Source: Harmonia axyridis
Lineage: Eukaryota; Arthropoda; Insecta; Coleoptera; Coccinellidae
Length of the DNA stretch: 64,000 bases
Reading direction: 5' to 3'
NCBI RefSeq assembly: GCF_914767665.1
Contig: NC_059504.1
Location: 20,462,501 to 20,526,500 of the forward strand
A model generated the notes under the pieces. It was not told the DNA's origin. It saw only the letters and a list, made by a program, of their open reading frames with translations, and ran no database searches. This document shows, piece by piece, positions 44,640 through 58,500 of the stretch. The translations under genes were made by a program, and so were the position numbers. Positions within the stretch are counted from its first letter, which is position 1. Each line of letters opens with the position of its first letter.

Positions 44640-46190
44640 GGCCATATGGAACTTTATAACATTAATAATAATAATTAATTATTATATATTCTGGTTTTTT
44701 TACCAAATTGTAGGAGCGCAAAGTCAGTTAATAAAACAAGGATTTTTGCACCTTCAAGAATTACGTCTTCTTTTTACTAAGGCTTATAACATAGTATATA
44801 CTATGCTTATAAATAGAGCGTTGTACTTTTGAACAATGCTGAATGCAGGACGTTTTTTGATGAAATCGACAAAACGTTCTTTGATAAATTTGACAAGGAG
44901 ATTTCAAGTTAAAAAATACGATTTCATATGAAATTGAAAAAATGCCTGAGAAGAATAACAGAGGCTCCTTTATCGAAAATTCATATGAATTAGAAAAATC
45001 AAGATGGCAAAATTTTATTTTGCCAGGGCGCTAAAATATCTGGCAGCGGCCCTGTTTACTATGATTTCTGAATAATGGATAAAACTTCATTAATCAGAGA
45101 ATCAGACCATTCTTCAAAAGAAAAGAAGATGTTGCCTCATATTTCGGGAAATGAGCATTTAAGAGCAATAATATACAGGGTGACTTATTAACTCACTGCC
45201 GAACTTTGCCATATGAAATATCGTATAATTTTAACAGAAAAACATTATGGAAACATATGTCCGATATCAATTATTTAAGGAAATAAATGGCTTCAAAAGT
45301 TTCATTTTATCTATTGATGTGATGTGATTCATTAATAACAAAAAAGTAAGTACGCCATTTATTTTTCAAATAATTGAAATCGGACATATGTTTTTTGTTA
45401 AAATTACATGACCCTTCATATGGCAAAGTCTGACGGTGAGCTAATGAATCAACCTATATATTACACTTATACATACTCACAAACACAATTTTTTTGAGTA
45501 AATTCCATCTGATCTATAAAAAATGGGTTTTAGGTTTTTGTCTTGGCTCACTTTGAGATTGATATCGAAACCCTGTGTATATTCAATTGAATTTTCAATT
45601 AACGGAGGAAAATCATTGGTATGTCCTCTAATAAAGCACGAATATGGCACCATTGGAGACCACACAACTGCAATTGACGCATGAATGAGCGAGCGAACGC
45701 TCAATCTTGACTTCACGTCAGTGCTTGTCTCATTTTTTTTTTGTAACTGATTTGTAAATTTCAGTTCGATCGGATTTCATATGGGTATAATATCTCTAGC
45801 ATATTCCGTTTGCGAGTTGAATGAGTCGAATCGAATAATTTAAAACCAATCTTGGTACAAAAGTCGATAATTGCAAACATTTCCACGAATTGATAGCCCA
45901 CTGGAATAAGCGCGTAAAAAGATATAGAGAAAAGTTGCAGGGTCGTTTCCATTTCGCTTCATTTGATAATTTTTCAATAAAAAGATGCTGGACGTTTATA
46001 GACATTGGACGAAAAAAACTATGTAGTATCCTCTCAATTATTGGGATCTTAGATCCAATATTAAGTGTTGGTTAGCTTTCCATAAATTTCGCATGCGAAA
46101 GCAGGAGGTTATGGAGGTATTCTGTCATTTTACCAAATAATTTTTTCAAACTGCAAATCTTCAACGTTCAGCGTATTCCTCCGATAGGTG
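44640..46190. other. Gene-free stretch with repeat pieces
   Basis: Includes a TIR element at 45173-45463, a repeat shared with 39415-39600 (at 45480-45625) and a hAT-like end (GGCAGCGGCCCTG) at 45041-45053 with no partner. ORFs here carry no recognisable motif. Confidence 0.4.
45173..45463. mobile_element. About 290-bp TIR element with arms of about 125 bp
   Basis: The left arm (GGGTGACTTATTAACTCAC, then CTTTGCCATATGAA and CATATGTCCGAT) is mirrored by the right arm (ATCGGACATATG, TTCATATGGCAAAG, GAGCTAATGAATCAACC). The arms nearly touch, so it would fold into a long hairpin. Confidence 0.75.
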
Positions 46191-46201
46191 GCTTGGTCGC
46201 C

Positions 46202-46245
46202 TATAAAAGAGGGTGTAAAAGGAACGGGAAGTGCAGTTTCGTTCG
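46202..46245 (+). promoter_or_regulatory. Likely core promoter of mextli
   Basis: TATAAAAG at 46202-46209 is followed about 30 bp later by an initiator-like GCAGTTTC (46232-46239). A 5'UTR donor (AAGGTGAGA, about 46370) and acceptor (gtgttctag, ending 46553) then lead to the start codon at 46558, so the spacing fits. Confidence 0.55.
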
Positions 46246-46557
46246 CGAACTTAGTGGGTAACTACCCTAAGAACTCTATGGTTTAATTATTTTCCGTGGT
46301 ACTTACGTCATTTATTCGACGTTTCAGTTCTATTTTCTATTTGATAAATAGAATTAAGCACAATTTAAGGTGAGAAGTGAGAAACAATCATTTTCTCCTT
46401 CAATTCTATTTCTTTTATATTATTATCTCAATTTCGAGAAATTATCTTCATGCTATTTATATATCACCTGATATTTATGTTTGAATGAATCACAGGAACC
46501 TAAAAAGGATTTCGTTTTTAGGGTTTACGGGCGGTCAGCTCTTTGTGTTCTAGCAAT

Positions 46558-49500
46558 ATGTCTCTGAGCATATCTTCACGTTTGAAACTTCCTAAGAAAT
46601 TAGAATTGATGAAGTCGCAAAGTCAGGCACAGCTGTTGGCAAACAAATTGAGAAATGATGGTGTTATGAACACAGGTAATTTTTTTGAATGGATCTTCAA
46701 ACATTTTTGGAATAATTTTTTTACGCTCAGTATACATTATACCTTTTTTAATTTCAGTGGAAAGTGTTATGCAAGCTGTTGATCAAGTTGCTGCATTATT
46801 GTCTTCAAACATCAGTGAACCAAATCTATCATTCAGGGATAGTATTGCTAATTTGTGTCAACATTTGAAAGTGAGTGTGTAGTGTCTAGTTCTAAGTATA
46901 AACTCATTTGTGAAATAAATAACAGCAAAGTTGCTAATCATAACATTATAATCTCTTTAAAAGAACCTTAATTTTTTTGATATTATGGGGACTTGGTTTA
47001 TCTTAGTTCAATTGATAACAAAGATAATCAACATACCTTGACAAGTTTACCTATAAGACATAGTATCTTCACCAGTTTGAGATATCATAAGTTTTGCTAT
47101 TTATTTATCTTATTATTCATTAAATTTTTACTTAGATCTTCTTCTTCTTTCAAGGTTACCCTTATTGGAAGGGCAATTTGGGCTCGATACTTAGATACAT
47201 AATAATGTTGAAGAATAAGAAAAAAGTTTCAATATTGTATGATTATATTTGCATGAGTGTTCAAAATCAAATTACTTTGAAGAAGGTTTATTTCATCTTT
47301 GACTGTGTGAAATGTAGTCTTGATAATTTTTTTTTGTGGATTGTAATGATACATAAAAAATTCATCACCTGCATTCAACACATTCAAAGATAATTAAGGT
47401 TCTCCTGTATATTGGGTCAAATTGGTTACTTTTGGGAGAAATCTATTTATGAACCACATTAGTGAACACTGTTGCAGGTTAATATAATTTTAATTGTTAA
47501 ATGAATTGGTATCCATCATATTTTTCAATGATTTTTTGTATGTATTTTCAGTGAAAATATTGTTGAACATTTTCTGACTATTTATAAATGATGTCAACCC
47601 TTTTTCTAAAAACTTTCATATTAATAGTTAGTCAATTTTTTTAATAGGATTCCTTGAATATTTTTGTTAGAAGTAGGTAAAAGTAGTTACATTTTGAGAG
47701 ACCATTATAAATCCCAAAAGCAGATTTTAACTACACAATGAACATGACATAGATGTCTAAAATTTTTAATTTTATTAGGTATATGGAGCTTATTTGGAAA
47801 TGTTGTACACTGACCAACTCAATCATGCATTCAATATATTCAGAGACAAAGCTCAAGAGGACACAAGAGTTGACCAATTATCTCGATTACATTTGCTGGA
47901 GTTAATAGAACTTAGGGCTAAAGGATGGAAAGGTACAGATGGAATGAACCAGTATTACAGGAAGAGATTGAATCAATTCTCACAGGTGAGCTTTAAAATA
48001 GGAAATATGAAAGTGAGTGAGATATTCTCTTGGCATTGATTCAATGAAATTTTTATTTTAAATGAGTGAAATATTACAGAAATCAATCATTAATCATGTT
48101 CTGCTAAAATTCATTGATTCTTATATTGAAATATTTTTCTAGAATGACTCGATGATCGAGTCAACTATTAGTTTGGCTGATTCTTTAAACTCTATGCCTT
48201 TATCATCTTCTTCTCCAATGTTGAATCCAGGCGAGGTCCTTAAATCTTCAGGGAAATTCTCCAAACCTACCAGAATACCTGGTAAAAAATACTGCAAGGA
48301 TGAAGTCGTCATCAGAAATGCAGATTCAGGAAAAGGTAATAGTAGAAAATATGAATGTTTTTTATCTCAATAGTAATTCAGTTAAATCCAAATTTTATCG
48401 AAATAGTTGAATCATTTCAACAAAAAAGTATATTCAAGTAGCTTATTTGCAATGTGGGATAGTTCAAACTATTTTGTTCTTGAGAAGTGTTTTGTTCCAA
48501 GCTCTTTGACAACCTAGATTTCTGCCTTAGTTGGTTGAAAATATGGCTCAAATCTAAGTATGCCAGGCCGGAGTTGCTTGTTTGGGAAATGTATAGCACA
48601 AAGTACAAAACTATAATTATCGAAAATAATAAGTAGAAGTAGCCTGAAAGTGGTCGAATCATAAAATATTTATGATGTTGAATTAGGAATTATCGTTGTC
48701 GCTTGGAGATGCTTTTTGTTATGTAATTCTTTATTTATTATAGTGATGGGTATCAAAGGAAGAAGGGTACATATGATAGAGGAGCTTAGTGAAACTATCA
48801 TTTCCTTTCAGAGAGGTAAAGCTGCAGTAACTTGTTTGACTAATATCTAATTTTTCTATAACCTAGTAACATATGACCAAATGTGGATTTTTTTGAGTAA
48901 TTTCTGTTTGGTAAACAGTCAACTGTGCTGTGCCTGAAGTGGCGATGGGATACAGTAACAATGCCTACACAGAACACATACGGTTCTCCTAACTCGAACA
49001 TGCTCTAAGTTTCTGAGAGGCCTAGGAGAGTCGGAATAGAAAACATTAACACTTGCCTGAATGTTACTCATTTTAACCACATCTACACAAATAGTTGTTT
49101 CAATATCTGTTCATATGTTTAATTTATTTGTTCAAACAAATGTACTCTCATATGTTACTTCTGGGTAAAAATTGATTGAATATAAATTTCCATATGACCC
49201 CCTTAGCCATTTATCTATTTATTGGAATATCTGTTCTTTCCTATGAGATTTATTATTCAAAGTATAATATCAATGATTGTTGAATATTTGCAATTTTGAG
49301 AGCAGTATTGGAGAGGTGTTATTTAAAAAAAAATCATGAATTCAATATTAACCAATATTTTTTTAATTCATCTAGGCATCAAGATCTTTTGAGCGATTAT
49401 TCATTCATGCGGCTATTGCGTCCTTGGAGATCACAGAACTGATAATTTTTTTTTTTTTTTCCTTTACATGTGCTAGGCTCAACCATCCACACAACGAACA

Positions 49501-52500
49501 TTTCATTTTCTATAAGACTCTTTTCAAATTTTTATAACCCATCACCAGACATATACAACATCCATGACCTAGCCGGGATTCGAACCCGATACCCTCGGCA
49601 CCACAGTCGATCTCCCAGTCGACCATACTACCGAGGTAGTCAACTGTTAAATGTCATACATTATGATGCATAGAAACCCTTCTAGGCATCTTGATTATGA
49701 TATATTATTGGCGGTTTATTTATGGCATTTTTTTTGGTTCCGATGACTCGATCAACCTGAAATTTTGTATGGAGCTCGAAATTTTTCTATTGGTTATTGT
49801 ACAGTGAATCCCATTTTGGGTGAGACAGCCAGGTTTCTCGCTTGTTATTTAAGATAGAACCTTGCGGTTTTCACGTGCCTGTCCTACTTTTTCGTGAAAC
49901 TCAAGTTTGTCTAATCAGATTGTGCAAAAGATACAGGGTGATTTGAAATCGATACTTTTCGGACCCCTCCTTCATCTCCGAAATTATTAGAAATAATGCT
50001 GAGGTAAGAACTACGTCTGAATCAGAATTCTGCGTAGAATCCAGTGGCGTACTCATTTTTTTTTCGGGGTATGGTTTTGAAGATTCAACACAAACTTATG
50101 TCTTATGTTATTGTTTTTTTTAATGAAACACCATGTGTATCATTACTTCGTTGAATTCGTTATTTTTTTCCCTTCAAAATGATATATGACACTATGTAGG
50201 TAGGATGTTCAGAAATGTTGAAAAAACAGTAAAACATCAAATAATGATGATTTTTTGTTAATGGGCAATGGATTTCCCATAGAAAAGAAGAATCAATAAT
50301 GATAACAATAATTTATAGCGATGACAGCTAGATCAGATTGATTTTTTCCCTCCAATGCCTACTTGATAAAACAATGCTCCCAAATGCATAGTAGCCATAG
50401 TAACAACAAGGATGTTTGTGTCATCAATGACCTACTACTTTTAAAAATCGAAAGTAATAATCCTCTTATTGAAACAGAAAATTCATGGCCCATTTACAAA
50501 AAATCATCATTATTTGACGTTTTAGTAATTTTTTAACATTTCTGAACATCCTACCTACATAGTATCATATATCATTTTGAAGGGAAAAAAATAACGAATT
50601 CAACGAAGTAATGATATATAGGGTGTTCCATTAAAAAAAATATAGGTTTGTGTTGAATCTTCAAAACCATACCCCGAAAAAAAAAATTGAGTACGCCACT
50701 GGATTATACGCAGAATTCTGATTCAGACGTAGTTTTCAGCTCAGCATTATTTCTAATAATTTCGGAGATAAAGGAGGGGTCCGAAAAGTATCAATTTCCA
50801 AAATCACCCTGTATCTTTTGAACGGAAACAGTTATGCAGAATCCGATTAGACCAACTTGAGTTTCACGAAAAAGTAGGACAGGAACGTGAAAACCGCAAG
50901 GCTCTATCTTGAATAACACGCGAGAAATCTGGCTGTCTCACCCAAAATGGGATGCACTGTACATCTACATTGTACACAAAATTTCAACTTGAACACGAAA
51001 TTTTGCATGAAGCTTGAAATTGTTATTGCATATCTACACATCTTCTATTCTCTAACTGCCATTTTGTATTGATCGTTATTATGTTTTCTTTGTAATAGCC
51101 TAATAAATAATCTTAGAAATTGTCCTCTCTGTCTCACTAAAAATGGCTTCTTGATAACCTCATCTGACTGCTTTAAATGTTTGATTTTCTTTTATTTATT
51201 TATTTTTTTCAATTATTTGCAGTGAGTCCAGGTGCCAAAGAACGACTTGTGCAGATAACAGGGGCTAATGAAGAAAGTATCTGGTAAGTTATTGAATTTA
51301 CCATTGCTATTAATTGTTCAAATTTTAACACAAATCATCATTTGATTAATAATAAATAGAAAATGATGATAGTGATAAGAATATATAAATTTCTCAATAT
51401 TTGGAAGTCAAAGCATTCATTGCTATGATGATATTGAATTTTATGTTTTTTACCTCAAAGAACTGGGATCAATAGTATTTGTAACTAAATCACAAGCATA
51501 TTAGAGATCTTGCATAAAAGTCTGGAAGTCTTAGGATTGAATGGATGATTGGTTAATTTTTTCCTTTATTAGTGGTTTTTTGATCATTTTAATTATTTTA
51601 TGAAATAGGATATGATGAATGGTACATAAAGATTTTGTAGAGACTAAGCTACCACCACCTTCAGAATATTCAATTCAATTATAAAATGTTGTTCTTTCTA
51701 TTTTTTGTTCTTTTACTCATAATTTTTATCTTTTCTGCAGTCTTGCAAGGCAAATAATGGAAGACACCATTCGACGAAATGCTTCCCCTGTGAGAGAACA
51801 TGGTATGATGGCAGGGGGCCCACTAACTGGTTCCAGTTCGAGTATAAACTCGTCCGCATCTGACGACAGTGCGTTGCCATCCTCAGCGAGGGCTTCCAGG
51901 GCTCTAATGCACAGTTTAAGTGTGAACGATGCAAGTATCGGGGAGTACAAGTATTCTGTTGTAGTAGGCAGTCACACCATCAGGATAATGGGTGACAATT
52001 TGGATTTGGTGAGGGTGAGTGAAATAAATGTCAATACTGGTTTTGTAGATTTCTGAAAAAAAATTGTGGAATGAATAGGCAATAATTGTTGATTATATGT
52101 ATCAAACAATGAATACACAAGTCGTTCATACTGTCTTTGTCACAGAATACTGAATTCTGAAGAAAAAAATGACTGCTAAGATAGGTAGAACACAGCAAAA
52201 TAAGTTGGGTTTGTTCAGTAAAAAATTTCCAAACCTAATCCATATTAAAGATACAAAATGCTGTCAGAAAAATTTGTACACACTTTTTTTTAAATTATGT
52301 GGGAACTACTGGAAACAATGTAATGCAATTTAGTATGAATATGTTTTGGAAGCTTGAGTTTGTTTCCATGTTCAACTCATAGGAATTTAAACATATGATT
52401 TCAAACCAAAAAAAAAAAATTTTGATTTGAAAAATATGCTGATATGGAGTAAGAATTATAAAAAAGCAATTACCTATTTATTGATACTAAAAACAAAAAA

Positions 52501-55500
52501 ACTTAATTTAAAAAAAGAATTATAAGAAGAAAATTTAAAATGAAATTGATATAAGCCAACTGAATTATCTCTAATTATCATTTGGTTTTTGAAATGAGTG
52601 TAGAGTGTGGAATAATCATAAAACTATTATCACTTCAAGTGAAGTGTAAACTGTGGAATAATCATAAAACTATTATCACTTTAAGCAATAAACACCTTAT
52701 TAGAAAATTCATTATTGTTATGAGATACAGATTGAGTAAGTGTGAATTATTAAAATCTAATTGACGAATGGTCAATTTACTGAATAGTAAATTACCTTTC
52801 TCAAATTCTGTGGTTATTCCGTTCATTCTTCCACATCTTGTAGAACAAAATCGTGCGAGAATATATCAGAAACGCACAGTTTTCATGGTTATATTTTATT
52901 ATTATATGTTGGTACTCCGAACTTTCCGCCACGGCTTTATCTGTCAATTCATTTGAAATTTGCCTAAGATGTCTAAAATTGAGGTGTATGAACTGATTAG
53001 CTTTTGTTTTGCCAATTTTGAGAATATTAGATTAGCTTCGTTATGTCAACTGTAGGTAGCGCTACCAACAAATTAAGATTCTTGTTATTTATTATTTACG
53101 AGGTTTGTGCCATTATGTACCTATATGTATATCTTTCATTATAGTTATGATCTATGGAAGCAATTCTTGTAATTGAAATACCAATAAACTCTCTCTATTA
53201 CAAATATTTGAATTCATTCCAGTAAACGTTTCGTGTTTTGTTTCACGACTTTGCACGATAATACTCGATTACACATCGCTTTTGATTGGTCAGTATCGGG
53301 TTTTAATTAATGTATCCAATCAAAATCAACGGAAATGACAAGTATGACATTGCGGCGCCGCCACGAACTAAAACTAATATTTTCAATTTGGTCGAATGTA
53401 AGATGCATAGAATACCTGGTGTGTCTACTTATACCTGTAAAACTTTCAGACAAAACGGGAGATTTTTCGGATTTATACCTACTTGATTTCGAGGGATCGC
53501 GGGCTTTTCAGATGGCGCATACATCGTTTACATTTGACATTTCTCTCAATTCTCGACTCTTGTGAACCAAGGGCGTAGATCTTTTTTTTCTTGGGGAGGG
53601 ATAATCGAAAAAAAATTTTTGATGACAACTTTTATTCATATCTGTAATGTTAGAAAAAGAAGTTTGATAATGAAGTTTGAACCAAATTACTCGAAATAAT
53701 TTTTGTTGTTACTAATTCGGTTGTTCCTACCTTGTTCTCAAATAAGTGTTACGAAGGAAAATGAGAAATTACTTGGATAATTTTGAGAAAAAAAAGTTTC
53801 ATGAATATGAGCCCACAAAGGCTTTGCTTTCAATAAACAGGTTGTTTCTAGTGTGTCGTACAGTTTATCAAATATTCATTAATCTTCGCTACAGATTAGG
53901 TAAATAAATACCAAAACTTATAATTAATGCATTCATTAGAGCTTACTAGCTGGATCTTTATAATAATTTGGATTTTCCTGAGGATTACTAGTGATTTTTC
54001 TCGAAATCGATAGCAGATACGACAAAACTATAACAAACCAAAAAGTGTAGTACTGGACCAGATTTTTTTTTCTACATTTTTCAAAACTAACAGCCATTCA
54101 CCAAAATATAGTTTTGGAGGAAGGAAGCAGGCATCCTTCCAGAAAATATATCACCCTGTAGATTTGCATTCAAAATTAGCATATCACATAGTGAAAACTT
54201 TAAACTGAAATATCTATGGCCAATTCATATTAAATATCTTGTGAAGGGAAGGTTATACGAGAAAATAACTTGAAATTCAACACAAGTATCTCAAAACAAA
54301 ATGTTTGGGGACTCATGTTATAGGACTTTTTTTCTTAAAATGATCCGAAAATCTGTCATTTTCATTTGTATCTCCAATTTAGGAGCACCGTGTAATTACC
54401 CCCAGTATACCCCTATTTCTACGCTCTTGTCGTGAACTTTGAGTATAGAACAATAATATTTTATATTCTATGGTCTGTCATTATATTCCATTCATTTGAG
54501 TGAAAATTCGATATGAACTGAATTGTAATTTATTGTGAATGTTTGCAGTGTCTAAAATCAGTATTTCCTTTATAAACGGCACCAGGCAGATGCGGGAATT
54601 CGAAAATTTTTAAAGAGCGCCCCCTTACAGAACTCTGGTGAAGCACACCACCAAAGCCACAGGTGGGTCTCCCAAAAAGTCTGAAACAATATCGAATCAG
54701 TAAACACACCAGGTATTCTATGCATCTTAGTCGAATGTCATTGCATTCAAAATTTGACGAGTGCATTCACCATGTTTTTAGACATCTTAAATTTGCCTTA
54801 AAGAAATCAGTTCTGCCAACCAACATTTTTCAATGCAAAAATCTCTGAATGATATTTATGGAAATATTTCATTAATTTCAATAAAAATGCAATGAATTAG
54901 AAAAAATAATGTATAATACTCGTACAGAAGGCTCATTCTACCACTCGTTCATTCAAAAACTCGCCACTTCGAGGCTCGTTTTTGAATTTTGAACTCGTGG
55001 AAGAATATCAATGCCTTCTGCACTTGTATTATAAATATTATGTGTCTCTCTATTAGTCTGATTTATGATGTATATACATATGGAAAGGGAAAAAAATCGA
55101 ATCTTACAAGTATGCATCAGTTCTTTTTATATACTTTTTCCTTGCCTCAAGAAAATGATTCCAAAAATAAATGATATTTTGTTCAAATCGTGTAATTGAA
55201 AGTTTTCATGACCTTCACTTTGTAGGTTGATTAGGTAATGACATTTTGTGAAAATATTCATTAATGTGAATTTGTAAAAGCGCGCAAAATCTCTACTTCA
55301 CACACAACTGAGGTTGAAGTAACTACACTCTTACACACAGTATCTCTGGTTATGTAAAGTCGATTACAGTAGGTTTTCTGGCATGATAGTATCAGATCAG
55401 CTTGGATCGTTTCAGCTTAGTTTACATTATTGATTCTATTAATGACATTTATGTCATTTCACTTCCTGGTTAGTGTTCTAACATTTATCCACTTTTCAGA

Positions 55501-58500
55501 CCAGTAAATTGGTGTTAGATGAATACTTCTCAGGGGAACCGATAAACGATGTGACTCAATTTTATAGTTTTGATTCATTGCCTCAGAGTGGTACCTCTAC
55601 CAATGATTTAACGGAAATCCCACTTTCACCTCCAGCATCTCCTGTTCCATCAACTGTTACACAAACAAGCCCTAAAGACCAGAAACAGCAACCAGAAGAT
55701 AATGAAAAAGGTAAAGAAGTATAATATAAAAAAAAATAATATCATTCATTTTGAAATGTGACAATTCTACACTATATGATTTTAATAAAGAATTGTGGAA
55801 TTTATATGAATTTTCGTATTGAGCAACCGGCCCATTCTAATATTTAATATGTTTGCTATTTCTAATATTGCTAGTTGTTCCCATATTAACACAAAACACA
55901 CATAAATCCCGCATTTCTTTATAAAATCATGTAATTTCCAGAGATTGAGTGGAAAAGAAAAAACGCTGAGCAATAACGAATATTTGAATTTTTTTACTCA
56001 AACTCGATATATTTTTTGTCATTTAATGAGCATAGCTATTGAAATGAAGTGACTTTGTTAGCTTCAGCAAATAACGAAAAACTTTATTCATATTAAAGAA
56101 AGATTTAAAAATTTCTAATTTAACGAAAAAAATTTTAACAATATAAAAACAAAATATCCTTCAAATCATGATACATACACAAAGTAGGTGCATCTTAGTT
56201 CACATGATGTGTCAAACTAAAACAGAAAATTTAGAAAGAAAAAGCTTGACATGAAATTTAAACAATTCAAATCATGTATCATTGAGACGAGCAAAAATGC
56301 ACGACCTTCACTTCTTCGTCATCAACCCTATATCAATTTTGTATTTATGAAATACTTTCCTCCAGACACCGATTTGAAATTGAGAAAACCCCGTGTATCA
56401 ATAGAAGATATTATGAAGGGAAGAGTTGACTCAATTGAAACGACTACGAAAAAAGAAAACCGTTTGGTTTATTCGATCGAATATTTAGCCAAATTGGCTA
56501 TGTCACCGATATGCCTGAAACCGCCCCAGGACTGGGACAGAATTTCTAATGACTATCCTGTTCTTGTGAGGCAGGTGAGTATCATTTACATATTATTCGG
56601 AATAAATATTCTAAGAGTAATGGGGAGGTGCCTTGTAAAGTTAGTAAAATCAATCGGATTATAGGCAAACAACTGACTCTTTTTTTAAGATCTACAGGAT
56701 TTAACATAAGTGGTTACTATAGGTGAATGCTGGTCATCCAGGCCTCCCTGACAAGTAGCTTGTTGTGTATTCTAAGACTGTTAGTTTCAGAGATGCAGGG
56801 TGATTTATGATAATTGGCCTAAAATTCTGATATCCATAACTCGGGAATCAGCAGTCTGATTCTTTTTTAGTTGTGTGGGTTTATTCATTTCATACAGCCT
56901 TTTGAAACGTTTCATGTAATTTTAATATTTCCAGGGCTGTACTCATATTATTGAGTTTTATCCTTTCGACTTCGAAAACTAAATTTCTTAGTGTTTTAGA
57001 GGAATGGAAAAATAATAGCTATTATTACAACTAGGGAAATATGAATAGTATATTTCCCGAGGTTGTCAAAGTTACATCCCGAGGGCGGAGCCCGAGGGAT
57101 GTATAGACAACCGAGGGAAATGTATTCATATTTCCCGTGGTGTAATCAATAGTTTTTTTCTGATTGAAACAATCTGATAAGGAAAAATTATTATTAGATT
57201 GTATATTTTTGTAATAATTAAATTTTTAACGTTGCTATGGGCCATGTTTCTGAGAATCTTGGTTGACTGGTTTCATTTTGACGTCTTGTCAAAAATAAAA
57301 TTAATGAAAAAATGTCGAACTACGTCGAAACTCAAGCGGCAAAGGCCCGTGAATCTTTGGTTCCAGCCAAATCTCAAGCTGCCTACAGTAAAGAGTACGA
57401 ATGCTTTCAGGAGTGGAAAAGAAAAAAATTGGTGGACGGTGTGAGCGATAGTATTTTGTTAGCATATTTCCAAGATTTGGTATGTTGCTCTGATTCTTGT
57501 TATTCTTGATGTATGATTAATTCATTCGATCCCCAGTCCCAGAAATATTCTCCAAACACGTTATGGCCGAAACTATCGATGTTAAGATCAATGCTACATT
57601 TGAAGGAAAAAACTGATGTCAAATTATTCGATGAAGTCGAAGCATTTGTTAAGAACAAAAATAAAGGATACGTTCCTAAAAAATCATCAGTGTTGTCCCG
57701 GGAGCAGCTCAAGACATTCTTGAGTGAAGCTCCTAATGACGTTTTTTTGATGTATAAGGTAAAAGTTTCATTTTGATTTCCTCTGTTGATAAGATTTTTA
57801 CATTCATAATTTTGAAGGTTGTTTTAATAATGGAAATCTTTGGCGCCTGCAGAACACGAGAGTTGGTGAATATGCTATCTTCAGATATCGAAGATCGTGG
57901 TTCGGTAATCATAATCAAAGTCTCAAAGACTAAGAATGATATAAACAGAATATTCACTATAATTGATGAAGAAGATCTGGGTGCTGCTCGTTTGGTGAGG
58001 GAGTATTCAGCGTTGCGCCCGCAAGGCGTTCTTAGGTTCTTCGTAGCTTATAGGAATAAGAAGTGTACTCTTCAGCCTGTCGGCAAAAATACCTTCGGAA
58101 AAATTCCGAGTAAGGTTGCTGAATGGTTGGGTTTAGATAATCCGAAAACCTATACAGGTCATTGTGGAAGACGAACATCCGCGACATTGGTTGCCGATGC
58201 GGGAGCCTCAATGACAACACTCAAGAGACATGGTGGTTGGAAAAGTTCGTCTGTTGCAGAAGGCTATCTGGCGGACAGTATGCTGCACAAAAATAAGGTA
58301 GCGAAGATGATAGCAGGTGTGGAGGGTGAGCCATCTGCAGCATCACAATCTTTGAAGACCGTTTTGGGAGAATCGTCCGAGACTGCTGCTGCAAGGAATG
58401 TTCTCAAGAAAACTGTAGTCTCGTCGTCGAATAATTATGAACAAGATATTTCTTCTTCCTTTGTATCTGGTGGAAATACTTTTAGTGGAAATTTCAACAA

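Noticed and set aside
45796..46075. Overlapping short ORFs on both strands upstream of mextli
   Set aside because: No motif, no conserved splice structure, and they lie just before a TATA promoter.
49560..49640. A tRNA gene on the minus strand
   Set aside because: The B-box is good, but the cloverleaf arms do not close properly and a SINE body with an A-run follows.
56251..56365. Start of a separate small gene at the ATG 56251
   Set aside because: The tactttcctccag acceptor at 56365 matches the phase of the exon 8 donor, and the downstream residues continue Mextli.
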